Source: Brevundimonas naejangsanensis DSM 23858 (GTDB taxonomy: Bacteria > Pseudomonadota > Alphaproteobacteria > Caulobacterales > Caulobacteraceae). Taken from it: 64,000 bases of DNA. Location: positions 62,001 through 126,000 of the forward strand of contig NZ_ATXN01000008.1 of the NCBI RefSeq assembly GCF_000421705.1. Direction: 5' to 3'. The stretch's first letter is position 1. Every line of letters starts with the position of its first letter. Positions 36,519 to 46,011 of the stretch are shown one piece after another. Under the pieces are notes generated by a model. It made no database searches. It had not been told where the DNA came from and saw nothing but the letters and a program-made list of their open reading frames with translations. The translations under genes and the position numbers were made by a program.

Positions 36519-36717
36519 CGGCGTGTCCTTGCAGAGAAAAGCGAGGGCGGAGCCTTACCCGCGACGCCGCGCCCTGTCGATAAAAACGCCTCTACACGCG
36601 CTCATGGAGCGATTGTGAACAGCCGTCACAAGCCCGTCAGCCCGGTTTCTTCGCACCTGCAAACACCCTAGCTCCACCTTGGATTTATCGGGCTGAAACG
36701 AAAATTGGAGACAGGGC

Positions 36718-37335
36718 ATGACACATCAGAAGCCTCCCGAAGGGCTTTCGACGGGCATTACGCCGGGCGCCGATGTCGCGCGCCTGTGCGCGCTCTACGA
36801 CGGGCTGCTGACGCCGGACGGCCCTTCCATAAGCCCCGCCGCTGAACAGGAATTGAAGGCCCTGGCCAAGATCTTCGATCTGGACGCCGAGCGGCCCGCC
36901 GCCGAACTGTGGCCCTATGTCCGCGCAGTCCTGGTGCGGCAGGCGCCGCCGGAAACAACGGCGTCCTCCGCGCCGGTCGAGCCCCGCACCGTCCTGTTGG
37001 TTGAGGACGACGCCGACGCCGCCGCCGACCTGACCGAGGCGCTGGACGCCGCCGGACATCGCGTGGTCGGCCCTTTCCACAGCGCCGAAGCGGCTGAGGC
37101 GGCGACCGCCCTGCACGCCATCGACCTGGCCCTGCTGGACATCAATCTGTCGGGCGAGGCGACGGGAGTCGACCTGGCGCGCAAGCTGAAATCGCGCTGG
37201 GGCATGCCGGTCATCTTCCTGTCGGGCGACGTCACCGCGGCGGCCCAGAACGCCGAGCTGGCCGCCGCCATGGTGATCAAACCCTACAGCGGGCGCGACG
37301 TGCTGGACGCCATCGCCCGGCTGGAAGGCGCCTGA
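36718..37335 (+). CDS. Response regulator, receiver domain without output domain
   Basis: A 205-residue protein with an N-terminal helical region of about 85 residues of no recognised family and a C-terminal receiver domain (90-200). The receiver is intact: acidic D97 and D98, phospho-acceptor D141 (LLDINL), Ser 169 in FLSGD and K188 in IKPYS. No DNA-binding domain is present, so it probably works through protein contacts or phosphotransfer. No kinase adjoins; the nearest kinase-like gene, 4.8 kb away, is degenerate. A GGAGACAGGG site precedes the ATG. Confidence 0.85.
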   Translation: MTHQKPPEGLSTGITPGADVARLCALYDGLLTPDGPSISPAAEQELKALAKIFDLDAERPAAELWPYVRAVLVRQAPPETTASSAPVEPRTVLLVEDDADAAADLTEALDAAGHRVVGPFHSAEAAEAATALHAIDLALLDINLSGEATGVDLARKLKSRWGMPVIFLSGDVTAAAQNAELAAAMVIKPYSGRDVLDAIARLEGA

Positions 37336-37421
37336 CGCCCGACAGGGGCGCCTTCGCAGGCCATTGCCAGACCGGCCGCGACCTGCGCCTGATGGTCCGT
37401 AATCCCCGGCTGAGGCGTTGA

Positions 37422-38192
37422 ATGGAAACCTTCTTCCTGTTTCTGCTGGTCGGCGTCCTGGCCCAGGCGGTCGATGGGGCGCTCGGCATGGCCTATGGCG
37501 TCATCTCGTCATCCGTACTTCTGGCGCTGGGGGTGCCCCCGGCCACGGCATCGGCCAGCGTTCACGCCGCCGAAGTCTTCACCACCGCCGCCTCGGCTGG
37601 CAGCCACGCCTGGCACAAGAACGTCGAATGGCGGCTGATGGCGCCGTTGGCCGTCGCCGGGGTGATCGGCGGAGTGCTGGGCGCCTATGTGCTGACCGGG
37701 CTGGAAGCGGCCGTGATCAAGCCCTTCATCGTCGCCTATCTGGCCCTGATCGGGGTGTGGATTCTGTGGCGGGCCGGGCACGATATTCCCCACCGCCGCC
37801 TGCCGGCCTGGATCACCGGGCCGCTGGGACTGGTGGGCGGCTTTCTGGACGCGATCGGCGGCGGAGGCTGGGGGCCGACCGTCTCCTCGACCCTGGTCGG
37901 CGCCGGGCACGAGCCGCGCAAGGCCATCGGCACGGTCAACACGGCCGAGTTCTTCCTGACCGTCGCCATCTCGGCCACCTTCGTCTGGGCCCTGGTCACC
38001 GGCCATTGGGAAGAGGCGGGCGCCCTGCGCAATCACGCCGCCGCCGTGGGCGGGCTGGTCGTCGGCGGGCTGATCGCCGCGCCCTTCGCCGGCCTGATCG
38101 TCAAGAAGGTGCCGCGCAAGGTGCTGACCTATGCCGTCGGCGGGTTGCTGATCCTGCTGGCGGCCTTCCAAGGCTACCACCTGCTGACCTAA
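37422..38192 (+). CDS. Sulfite exporter TauE/SafE family protein
   Basis: A 256-residue polytopic inner membrane protein (about eight hydrophobic segments) of the TSUP/TauE-SafE family, implicated in export of sulfite, sulfoacetate or related anions. The two-fold repeat shows as VDGALGMAYGVISSSVLLALG (15-37) and GFLDAIGGGGWGPTVSSTLVGAG (about 136-158). The substrate cannot be predicted: no sulfonate or cysteine genes adjoin. It follows the response regulator by 86 bases and precedes a lipoprotein gene by 65, all on the plus strand. Confidence 0.9.
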   Translation: METFFLFLLVGVLAQAVDGALGMAYGVISSSVLLALGVPPATASASVHAAEVFTTAASAGSHAWHKNVEWRLMAPLAVAGVIGGVLGAYVLTGLEAAVIKPFIVAYLALIGVWILWRAGHDIPHRRLPAWITGPLGLVGGFLDAIGGGGWGPTVSSTLVGAGHEPRKAIGTVNTAEFFLTVAISATFVWALVTGHWEEAGALRNHAAAVGGLVVGGLIAAPFAGLIVKKVPRKVLTYAVGGLLILLAAFQGYHLLT

Positions 38193-38257
38193 CGCCGATC
38201 ATTGACAGCGGGACGCGCGGCTGGCCGACTGCCCCCTCGACAGGTCGGGGGCGACGA

Positions 38258-38950
38258 ATGCGTGCTGGATTGATGATCATCCTTGCGGGAACGCTAGTGT
38301 GCGGCTGCGCCTCGACCCAGACGATCCCTCCGCACATCGAACAGATCGACCGGCCCGCTCTGGGCGCCGTCGTCGACATCGAACTGGGCGAGGCGGCGAT
38401 CGCGACAGGACGGCGTCGCAGCCTGCCGGGTCTGGCGCTGGCCAATGAGCTTAGCTGGGGCGATGGGGTGCTGCGAAAGCGCTTCACCGTCGCGCCCGGT
38501 CGGCTGGCTGGCCGCCAGAGCGACGCGCGCCACATCTATTATTTCTCAGACCGAATGACGGCCCGCGATCCGCTGTTCGGAACGACGCCCTACGCCTCCG
38601 GCGGGCTGTGCCGCGCCAAGGACGGCTCAGGCCCGGTGCGCGGCTTCATCACGCCGGGCCAGTGCGTCCTGACCTGGAACGCGACGCCCCAGGTGCGCGA
38701 CATCCGTATTGAGGAGACCGACGAGGGCGCGCGGCGACGCGAGCTGATCTACCACGGCCGCACCGAAGGCAAGGTGCGCTTCCTTTATCGCGAGACGACC
38801 GGAGAAGGCGCGGACCAGACCCAGACCATAGACTACGACCTGGGCGACAGCGCGGTGATCGGCTTTCGCGGCGCGCGGCTGGAGGTTCTGGAAGCCGACA
38901 ACACTCGTCTGCGCTACCGTCTTCTCGCCTCGTTCGACGCGGACGACTGA
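38258..38950 (+). CDS. Probable lipoprotein of unknown function
   Basis: A 230-residue protein with a short hydrophobic signal and a lipobox-like VCGC; C17 is the likely acylated Cys, though Cys at -2 is unusual. The mature part has no family I recognise. It is rich in beta-strand-like segments and carries two further Cys in GGLCRAKDG and PGQCVLTWN that could form a disulfide in the periplasm. An ATG five codons later (38273) is an alternative start. It is convergent with the GST gene, three bases apart. Confidence 0.65.
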   Translation: MRAGLMIILAGTLVCGCASTQTIPPHIEQIDRPALGAVVDIELGEAAIATGRRRSLPGLALANELSWGDGVLRKRFTVAPGRLAGRQSDARHIYYFSDRMTARDPLFGTTPYASGGLCRAKDGSGPVRGFITPGQCVLTWNATPQVRDIRIEETDEGARRRELIYHGRTEGKVRFLYRETTGEGADQTQTIDYDLGDSAVIGFRGARLEVLEADNTRLRYRLLASFDADD

Positions 38951-38953
38951 ACC

Positions 38954-39550
38954 TCAGACCGGATAGGTGTCGATGAAGCTGGGCCGCGTCTCCAGCGCCG
39001 CCTGCAGGGCGACCAGGTTCGGGCGCCCAGTCTTCCAGTCATAGTCCGGATGGCGGAAGCCGATCCAGGTGACGGCGACGCCCGCCGTCAACACGCCCAT
39101 GTCCAGCGCCCCGGCGTCCGGCGCGGCGGCTTCCAGCGCGTCCAGGGCGCGGCCCATGTTGACGGTCCAGCGCTCGATCCAGGACGCCGAGCGCTCCTGT
39201 TCCGGCCGGCGCTTCTCCAGCACCAGTTTGACGCCCATCTCCAGCGCCGCGTTGCCCAGCATCTCCAGCCGTTTCACGCGCAGACGCTCCGCGCCCTCGG
39301 CGGGCAGCAGGCGCAATCCGGAGCCCATCATGTCCAGATATTCGGCGATCACCGGGCTGTCGTTCAGCGGCAGGCCGTCCTCGGCGATCAGGGTCGGGAC
39401 CTGAACCACCGGATTGGTCGACAGCAGCTCCGGCGCATTGCCATAGGGATCGACGACGATCTCCTCGATGCGGTCAGCCAGACCCTTCTCACGGGCGACG
39501 ATGCGCACCTTGCGGGCGAAGGGCGAAGGGGTGGTGATGTAGAGCTTCAT
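38954..39550 (-). CDS. Glutathione S-transferase family protein
   Basis: A 198-residue cytoplasmic GST-fold protein. The N-terminal thioredoxin-like domain (1-75) shows TTPSPFARKVRIVARE with Ser 8 or 9 in the usual catalytic position, VPTLIAEDGLPLNDSPVIAEYLD with the conserved cis-Pro and the glutathione-binding D-S-P. The C-terminal helical domain covers 85-198. The substrate is unknown. It is the last gene of a minus-strand run (ispG, DUF333, GST) with 16-18 base gaps, so probably co-transcribed. Confidence 0.9.
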   Translation of the reverse strand: MKLYITTPSPFARKVRIVAREKGLADRIEEIVVDPYGNAPELLSTNPVVQVPTLIAEDGLPLNDSPVIAEYLDMMGSGLRLLPAEGAERLRVKRLEMLGNAALEMGVKLVLEKRRPEQERSASWIERWTVNMGRALDALEAAAPDAGALDMGVLTAGVAVTWIGFRHPDYDWKTGRPNLVALQAALETRPSFIDTYPV

Positions 39551-39566
39551 GCTTCAGCCGTTGAGA

Positions 39567-39869
39567 TCAGGAATTTCGGTCCGCCATCGGCGTAGATGGA
39601 GGCGCCACGCAGCGCTTGTCGCGGAAGAGGGCCCATTCCTCGCACTGGCGCCCGTCGTCAAAGACACAGACTCCGTATTCGCCGCCCTCGGCGTTGCGGC
39701 GGATATCCAGCCTCCCACCTTCGCTGCGGCAATGGACGGAGGCGGGATTGGCCATGCCTATGGCCTGGGGCTTCGAAGGACCGGCTGTGTTCACCGGATC
39801 ACAGGCCGCCGTCGTCAGCAGGATCGCCGCCCCGATCATGCTCTTCAGAACTGTCGTTTTCAGCATCAT
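39567..39869 (-). CDS. DUF333 small lipoprotein
   Basis: A 100-residue protein with a lipoprotein-type signal (cleavage before C23 in TTAAC) and the DUF333 motif: GMANPASVHCRSEGGRLDIR, YGVCVFDDGRQCEEWALFR with four conserved Cys. DUF333 proteins have been called putative hemolysins without strong evidence; some are linked to surface inhibitors. It lies between ispG and the GST gene at 18- and 16-base spacing, suggesting shared transcription. Confidence 0.85.
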   Translation of the reverse strand: MMLKTTVLKSMIGAAILLTTAACDPVNTAGPSKPQAIGMANPASVHCRSEGGRLDIRRNAEGGEYGVCVFDDGRQCEEWALFRDKRCVAPPSTPMADRNS

Positions 39870-39887
39870 CCCCCCCTCCCGTGCGCC

Positions 39888-41024
39888 CTATTCCGCCGCC
39901 TTGCGAGCCGCGTCCAGTTCGGCCGCCTTGGCTTCGACCTGGGCGACGATCTCGTCGATCATGCCGTCGTTGGCCTGTTTGTGGGCGATCTTGCCGTTCA
40001 GATAGACCATGCCCGCCCCCTTGCCGCCGCCGGTGAAACCGACGTCGGTATAAAGGGCCTCGCCCGGCCCGTTGACGACGCAGCCGATGATCGACAGCGA
40101 CATGGCCGTCGAGATGTGCGCCAGTCGTTCTTCCAAGATCCCCACCGTCTCGATGACGTTGAAGCCCTGACGCGCGCAGGACGGGCAGGCGATGATGTTC
40201 ACGCCCCGATGGCGCAGGCCCAGCGACTTCAGGATGTCGAAGCCGACCTTGATCTCTTCCACCGGGTCGGCGGCCAGCGACACGCGGATGGTGTCGCCGA
40301 TGCCCGACCAAAGCATGTTCCCCATGCCGATGGCGGATTTGATCGTGCCGGTGCGCAACGGGCCCGCCTCGGTCACGCCCAGGTGCAGGGGGCAGTCGAT
40401 GGCGTCGGCCAGCTGCTGATAGGCGGCGACCGTCAGGAAGGGGTCGGACGCCTTTACCGAAATCTTGAACTCGTGGAAGTCGAGGTCCTGCAGGATGCGG
40501 GCGTGGTTCAGGGCGCTTTCCACCATCGCATCCGGACAGGGCTCGCCGTATTTTTCCAGCAGGTCCTTCTCCAGCGACCCGGCGTTGACGCCGATCCGCA
40601 TGGAACAGCCGTGGTCGCGGGCGGCCTGAACGACCTCCTTGACCCGGTCGATCGAGCCGATGTTTCCGGGGTTGATGCGCAGGCAGGCGGCGCCCGCCTC
40701 GGCCGCCTCGATCCCTCGGCGGTAATGGAAATGGATATCCGCCACCAGCGGCACGCGGGCCTCGCGCGCGATAGTGCTGAAAGCCGCCGTCGACTCTTCA
40801 TCCGGGCAGGAGACGCGGACGATGTCCGCCCCGGTCTCTTCCAGCTGGCGGATCTGTTCCAGCGTCGCCGCCGCATCGGCGGTCGGCGTATTGGTCATCG
40901 ACTGGACGCTGATCGGCGCGCCCCCGCCGACGGGAACGGAGCCGACCATGATCTGGCGGCTCTTGCGGCGCTCGATGTGGCGCCAGGGGCGGACGTGGCC
41001 GAGTTCGGAACTGTGGTCGCTCAT
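39888..41024 (-). CDS. ispG: 4-hydroxy-3-methylbut-2-enyl diphosphate synthase (flavodoxin)
   Basis: IspG converts MEcPP to HMBPP in the MEP isoprenoid pathway, using a 4Fe-4S cluster. The 378-residue protein has the TIM barrel ([12 protein letters not shown] near 40, [21 protein letters not shown]) and the C-terminal cluster domain with Cys in [11 protein letters not shown] and [10 protein letters not shown]. The start is uncertain: an in-frame GTG at 41063 would add 13 residues; the ATG at 41024 matches the family length better. rodZ lies upstream on the same strand, a pairing common in Proteobacteria. Confidence 0.94.
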   Translation of the reverse strand: MSDHSSELGHVRPWRHIERRKSRQIMVGSVPVGGGAPISVQSMTNTPTADAAATLEQIRQLEETGADIVRVSCPDEESTAAFSTIAREARVPLVADIHFHYRRGIEAAEAGAACLRINPGNIGSIDRVKEVVQAARDHGCSMRIGVNAGSLEKDLLEKYGEPCPDAMVESALNHARILQDLDFHEFKISVKASDPFLTVAAYQQLADAIDCPLHLGVTEAGPLRTGTIKSAIGMGNMLWSGIGDTIRVSLAADPVEEIKVGFDILKSLGLRHRGVNIIACPSCARQGFNVIETVGILEERLAHISTAMSLSIIGCVVNGPGEALYTDVGFTGGGKGAGMVYLNGKIAHKQANDGMIDEIVAQVEAKAAELDAARKAAE

Positions 41025-41104
41025 GACGCCGTACACATAGGACAGGAAGGACGGCAAAACCACGACAGAGGGCGAAAGATCGTCGTCGTAGTCAAAGGAT
41101 CAGT

Positions 41105-42235
41105 TCAGGCAGCGGGCGGCTGGGCGGCCGGCGCGGCGGCCGGCTGATACGGCTGCGGTCCCGGCGCCGTCGTTGCGGCCGCCGCTGCAGCGGCCTGGGC
41201 GGCGCGGGCGCGCGCCTCGACGGCGGCGGCGGCGCGCGCCTCGGATTCACGCGCGGCCGCCTGAGCGCGATTGTTCAGCGTGCCCAGCGGCGACTGGGGC
41301 GCGGGCAGGACGCCGCCATGCTCGCCGTTCAGATAGATGTCGAACGCCTCCGGATCGGGCGTGTCGATGGTCGCCGACAGGCCGGGCGGCGCCCGCCAGG
41401 CCTCGCCCGCCGCCAACTGGCGCGCGAACAGGATACGGCCGTCGCCCTGACGGATGACCAGGATGGCGGGCTTGCGGGCCTGAAGCGTGACCTGCGAAAC
41501 CGTGGCCGAAGCGCCGTAGATGGCGCCGCGCGGGTTGAAGGCGGCCTGCACCGGCGGGGCGGGCGGCGGGGCGGCGTTGGGGTCGTCCGGGTCGATCCCG
41601 GTTAACTGGGCCTCCAGCCCCGGCGTGATGTACATGGCCGGCGTGGTCTGATCCGGCGGAGCGGCTCGGGGCGCGCCGAGGTAGAGGGCGCGGTCGCGCT
41701 GGCGGTCGGCCTGCTCGGCCCAGTCCTTGGGCACGGCGACCAGATCCGACGGGTGCGGCGCCTCGATGCGGTTCAGGCGCTGAAACACGTTCCAGCCGAT
41801 CACCACCGCCAGAAAGGCGCCGATGACGCCCAGGATCTTGGGCGAGTTCTGACGCATCTGCTGCAGGGCGGCGCCCGTTGGCGGCTGCAGCGGCACGGCC
41901 GCATCGGGATATTCCTGCTTGAACCGCTCGACCGCGTTCAGCTCGTCCAAACCCAGGGCGCCGGCGTAGGCGCGCACATAGCCCATCGAGAAGATGCGCG
42001 ACGGCAGGGCGGCGTACTCGGCCTGCTCCAGCGCTGTCAGGAAACGCGGATGCACCCGCGTCATGGTCGACAGCTGGGCCATCGACAGGCCCGACGCCAG
42101 GCGCGCGGCGCGCAGGGAGGCGCCCAGGGAATCATCCGAGGGATCTTCCGGCGCCGGCGGGGGCGTCGGCTCAGGGGTCTGATCCAGCGTCGCGTCGGCG
42201 TCGAAGTCGAACGCGGCTTGCCGATCCTGGTCCAT
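41105..42235 (-). CDS. rodZ: RodZ-like cytoskeletal/helix-turn-helix membrane protein
   Basis: RodZ ties MreB filaments to the cell wall elongation machinery. The 376-residue protein has an acidic Pro-rich N terminus (1-35), a Cro-like HTH (about 37-108, LGASLRAARLASGLSMAQLS), one membrane helix (about 133-150), a linker and a C-terminal beta domain (about 245-320, DUF4115-like) with the Ala-rich tail 340-376. This architecture, and the position before ispG, identify RodZ; sequence identity to E. coli RodZ is low, so the exact role is inferred. It follows ptsP by 98 bases. Confidence 0.85.
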   Translation of the reverse strand: MDQDRQAAFDFDADATLDQTPEPTPPPAPEDPSDDSLGASLRAARLASGLSMAQLSTMTRVHPRFLTALEQAEYAALPSRIFSMGYVRAYAGALGLDELNAVERFKQEYPDAAVPLQPPTGAALQQMRQNSPKILGVIGAFLAVVIGWNVFQRLNRIEAPHPSDLVAVPKDWAEQADRQRDRALYLGAPRAAPPDQTTPAMYITPGLEAQLTGIDPDDPNAAPPPAPPVQAAFNPRGAIYGASATVSQVTLQARKPAILVIRQGDGRILFARQLAAGEAWRAPPGLSATIDTPDPEAFDIYLNGEHGGVLPAPQSPLGTLNNRAQAAARESEARAAAAVEARARAAQAAAAAAATTAPGPQPYQPAAAPAAQPPAA

Positions 42236-42333
42236 AGGGTCGGGGTTCCGTCACGCCAGGCGCCCGTGCGCCCGTCATCCCCGCTTAGACGAGGCGAGGA
42301 GCGCGGGCAACGCGGGAAAGCGGCGCAGCTTTC

Positions 42334-44613
42334 CTAGACTTCCACGTTCAGCTTGCGCGCCAGCGCCTCGATCTCGCCGCGCACTGATCCGGCTGAAGAG
42401 CCGAGCAGGATGTTCATCCCCCGTCGCGCCGCGTTGAGATCCGCCGACAGGATCATGCGCTTGACCGGCCCCACCCCGCCCGCCGGGGCGGACAAGCGGC
42501 TGTAGCCCAAGGTGATCAGGGCGAAGGCTTCAAGCGGGCGTCCCGCCAGCTCGCCGCAGACGGAGACCGGAGTGGCGCTGTCGGCGCATTTCTGTTGAAT
42601 CTCGGCCAGGGCGCGCAGGAAGGGCGGCGACAGGGCGTCATAGCGTTCGGACACCCGCGGGTTCGTCCGATCGGCGGCGAACATATACTGCATCAGGTCA
42701 TTGGTGCCGATCGAGACGAAGTCGGTCAGCGGCAGCAGGGCGTCCAGGTGCCACAGCAGGCTGGGGCATTCGATCATGGCCCCGACGCGCAGCAGGGACG
42801 GCAGCGGGCGACCGCGACGCCGCGCCCAGTCGCATTCGATGTCGACCAGTTCGCGCGCGGCCCTGAACTCGTCCACCGTGGCGATCATCGGGAACATGAC
42901 GCGCAGTTCGCGCCCGGCGGCGGCGGTCAGCAGGGCGCGCAGCTGCATCCTCAGCAGGGCCGGACGATCCAGCCCCAGACGGATGGCGCGCCGCCCCAGC
43001 GCCGGGTTCTCCTCGCGCTCATTGTCCAGATAGGGCAGCACCTTGTCGCCGCCGATATCGAGGGTGCGGAAGGTGACCGGCCGGTCGCCCGCAGCATCCA
43101 GCACCAGCTTGTAGAGCGCCGTCTGCGAGTCCAGGCGCGGCAGTTCGTCCGAGACCATGAACTGGAACTCAGTGCGGAACAGGCCGATGCCCTCGGCGCC
43201 CGTCGCGTCCAGATTCTCCAGATCCACCGCCAGACCGGCGTTGGTCAGCAGCATGATGCGCTTGCCGTCCTTCGTTACCGCGGGGGTGTCGCGCAGCTGA
43301 TCGAACTCGGCGCGTTGCTGGGCGCGCACGGCCATCCGGCTCTCGACCGCCGCCAGCATGTCCGGACGGGGGCGCAGGTAAGCCTCGCCCGTCTCGCCGT
43401 CGACGATGACCTGATCGCCCTCGGTCAGGCGGTCGCGCAGGCCCTGCAGGCGGCCGACGCAGGGAATTTGCAGGGCGCGGGCGACGATGGCCGCGTGAGC
43501 GGCGGCCGAGCCTTCTTCCAGCAGCAGACCGCGCAGCTTGTCGCGCGGGTATTCCAGCAGGTCCGCCGGCCCCAGATTCTTGGCCACCAGAATGGCGTCG
43601 TCGGGCAGGTCGCGCTGGCCCGGATGGTCGCCCGCCATCAGCCGCAGCAGGCGGTTGGCCAGGTCCTCGAAGTCGTGCAACCGCTCGCGGATATAGGGAT
43701 CGCGGGCGTTGGCGAAGCGGGCGCGGTGTTCGTTGCGGACGCGGTCGACGGCGGCCTCCGCGGTCAGGCCAGAACGCACCGCCTCTTCCAGCGACCGGTT
43801 CCAGCCCCGGTCGTCGGCGAACATCCGATAGGTCTCCAGCACCTCATAGGGGGTTCCGCCCAGCTTGCCCTGACTGCCTTCCAGCAGGGCGTCGATGCTG
43901 GTGCGCAAACCGTCCAGCGCCGCCTTGAGCCGGACTTCCTCGGCGACCGGATCGTCGGCCAGAAGCTGTTCGGGCGCGATCGGCGCCTCGTGCAGCACGG
44001 CCCGGCCGAACGACAGGCCTTCGGCGAACTTCTGTCCCCGCAGCCGTTCGGGCCGATGGGGCGCCACCTCGACGTCGCGCAGCTCCTCCAGCGCCAGCAA
44101 TTCGCCCGAGGCCACCGTCTCGGCCAGGACCATGGCGATGGTCTGGATGTCCTCGATCTCTTCCTCGTCATAGCGACGGGCGACGCGGTTCTGGACGACC
44201 AGGACGCCGATGGCCCGGCCGCCGCGCAGCAGGGGCGCGCCGAGGAAGGCGTGATAGGGGTCTTCGCCCGTTTCCGGTCGATAGGAGAAGCTGGGGTGCG
44301 ACTGGGCGTCAGACAGGCTCAGCGGTTCGGCCGTGCGGGCCACCTCGCCGACCAGACCCTCGCCGGGACGCAGACGGGTATTGTGGACGGCCTCGGGGTT
44401 CAGCCCCTCGGTGGCGAACAGTTCCAGCTCGCCCGAGGCGCGCCGCAGATAGATAGAGCAGACCTCGGCCACCATAGAGCGGGCGATGATCCGCACCACC
44501 ATGTTCAGCCGGTTCTGGGCGGGCGCGCCGCCCCCCGGCCCGGCCAGGGCCTCGCGGATCTGGCGCAACAGGAGCCGTGGCCCCCTCGCCGTCACTGCTG
44601 CGCCCTTGACCAT
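42334..44613 (-). CDS. ptsP: PEP-protein phosphotransferase PtsP (EI-Ntr)
   Basis: PtsP starts the nitrogen-related phosphotransferase relay by moving phosphate from PEP to NPr. The 759-residue protein has a GAF domain (about 35-165), the EI N-terminal domain (200-325), the swivelling His domain with H373 in SAAAHAAIVAR, and the PEP-binding TIM barrel (about 430-720) with GIGLFRTEFQFM, MFPMIATVDEF, SIGTNDLMQYMFAADR and the conserved Cys in PVSVCGELAG. The GAF domain binds glutamine in some homologues, linking nitrogen status to the relay. It follows lysC by 63 bases. Confidence 0.95.
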   Translation of the reverse strand: MVKGAAVTARGPRLLLRQIREALAGPGGGAPAQNRLNMVVRIIARSMVAEVCSIYLRRASGELELFATEGLNPEAVHNTRLRPGEGLVGEVARTAEPLSLSDAQSHPSFSYRPETGEDPYHAFLGAPLLRGGRAIGVLVVQNRVARRYDEEEIEDIQTIAMVLAETVASGELLALEELRDVEVAPHRPERLRGQKFAEGLSFGRAVLHEAPIAPEQLLADDPVAEEVRLKAALDGLRTSIDALLEGSQGKLGGTPYEVLETYRMFADDRGWNRSLEEAVRSGLTAEAAVDRVRNEHRARFANARDPYIRERLHDFEDLANRLLRLMAGDHPGQRDLPDDAILVAKNLGPADLLEYPRDKLRGLLLEEGSAAAHAAIVARALQIPCVGRLQGLRDRLTEGDQVIVDGETGEAYLRPRPDMLAAVESRMAVRAQQRAEFDQLRDTPAVTKDGKRIMLLTNAGLAVDLENLDATGAEGIGLFRTEFQFMVSDELPRLDSQTALYKLVLDAAGDRPVTFRTLDIGGDKVLPYLDNEREENPALGRRAIRLGLDRPALLRMQLRALLTAAAGRELRVMFPMIATVDEFRAARELVDIECDWARRRGRPLPSLLRVGAMIECPSLLWHLDALLPLTDFVSIGTNDLMQYMFAADRTNPRVSERYDALSPPFLRALAEIQQKCADSATPVSVCGELAGRPLEAFALITLGYSRLSAPAGGVGPVKRMILSADLNAARRGMNILLGSSAGSVRGEIEALARKLNVEV

Positions 44614-44676
44614 AGTCTCTCCCGCCTTGCCGCCCTCTGGCTTTCAGTTCCCAGATAGGACGGCCCTTCCGTTATC

Positions 44677-45966
44677 CTAGTCTTCCGCGTCCAGTCCGTA
44701 GGCGGCGTGCAGCGCCCGGACCGCCAGCTCTGCATAGTCCGAATCGATCAGAACGCTGATCTTGATTTCCGAGGTCGAGATAGCCTGGAACTTCACGCCC
44801 TTGTCGGCCAGGGCGCGGAACATGGTCTGGGCCACGCCTGCGTGGCTTCTCATCCCCACGCCGATCACCGAGACCTTGGCCACGTCGTCATCGACGCGCA
44901 GCTCCTCAAAGCCGATATCGGCCTTGGCCGCCATCATCAGGTCGGCGGCGCGGCGCGCGTCGCGACGGCCGGTCGTGAAGGTCAGGTTGACCGCGCCTTC
45001 GGTGCGGGCCTGGCTCTGCACGATCATGTCGACATTGACCTCGGCCTCGGCCAGGCGGGTGAAGACGTCGGCCGGGGCGTCCGTCCGGTCCGACAGGCCC
45101 AACAGCGTGATCCGGGCTTCGTCCCGGCTCATGGTCACGCCGGAAACGATGCGCTTTTCCACGATCTCATCCTCGTCGCAAATCAGGGTGCCGGCGTGTT
45201 GCGGCAGGTTTCCGTTTTCATCCGGTTCAATGAAGCTGGACAGGACGCGCACCGGCACGCGCTTGTGCATGGCCAGCTCGACCGAGCGGGTCTGCAGCAC
45301 CTTGGCGCCCAAAGACGCCATCTCCAGCATTTCTTCGTAGGACACCTTCTCCAGACGCCGCGCGCGGCTCTGGATGCGCGGGTCGGTCGTATAGACGCCG
45401 TCCACGTCGGTGTAGATGTCGCACGGCGCGCCGAGCGCCGCCGCCACCGCTACGGCCGACGTGTCCGAGCCGCCCCGGCCCAGGGTGGTGATGCGCCCGT
45501 CGCGGGTCACCCCCTGAAAACCCGGCACGATGGCGATCTCGCCCGCGTCGATGGCGGAGCCCAGCACATCGCCCGGCACGTCCTCGATACGGGCGCGGCC
45601 GTGGGCGTCGTCGGTCAGGATCGGAATCTGCCAGCCCATCCAGCTGCGCGCCTTGAAGCCCATGTTGCGCAGGGTCAGGGCCAGAAGGCCCGAGGTCACC
45701 TGCTCGCCCGAGGCGACCACCACGTCATATTCGTCGTCAGACAGGGCCCCGTCGCCGTACAGGCCCGGCGCCGCCGCGCCCACGCCGTCGGTCCAGGCGA
45801 CCAGCTCATTGGTCTTGCCCGCCATGGCCGAAACGACCACGGCCACGCCCTTGCCCCTGGAGGCCTCGGCGGCGACGATGCGCGCCGCGCGACGGATGCG
45901 TTCCAGGTCGGCCATGGACGTGCCGCCGAACTTCATCACCAACCGGTTCGTGTCGGCCCGCGTCAT
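44677..45966 (-). CDS. lysC: Aspartate kinase
   Basis: It phosphorylates aspartate, the first step to lysine, threonine, methionine and diaminopimelate. The 429-residue monofunctional enzyme has the N-terminal kinase motif VMKFGGTSM (10-18), the catalytic TLGRGGSDTSAVAVAAAL near 185 and TDVDGVYTTDPR near 208, and two C-terminal ACT domains (about 275-429) for feedback control. The ATG at 45966 is the family start; a longer frame would run into the divergent ubiG. The short 45-base spacer to ubiG must carry both promoters. Confidence 0.96.
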   Translation of the reverse strand: MTRADTNRLVMKFGGTSMADLERIRRAARIVAAEASRGKGVAVVVSAMAGKTNELVAWTDGVGAAAPGLYGDGALSDDEYDVVVASGEQVTSGLLALTLRNMGFKARSWMGWQIPILTDDAHGRARIEDVPGDVLGSAIDAGEIAIVPGFQGVTRDGRITTLGRGGSDTSAVAVAAALGAPCDIYTDVDGVYTTDPRIQSRARRLEKVSYEEMLEMASLGAKVLQTRSVELAMHKRVPVRVLSSFIEPDENGNLPQHAGTLICDEDEIVEKRIVSGVTMSRDEARITLLGLSDRTDAPADVFTRLAEAEVNVDMIVQSQARTEGAVNLTFTTGRRDARRAADLMMAAKADIGFEELRVDDDVAKVSVIGVGMRSHAGVAQTMFRALADKGVKFQAISTSEIKISVLIDSDYAELAVRALHAAYGLDAED

Positions 45967-46011
45967 CCCTGCGCCTGATCCCCCTGCTTGCATGGCGGGC
46001 GAAGGCGGTCC

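Noticed and set aside
37418..38950. A 510-residue plus-strand protein overlapping the TauE gene
   Set aside because: The N-terminal part is an out-of-frame shadow of the TauE gene; only the lipoprotein from 38258 is credible.
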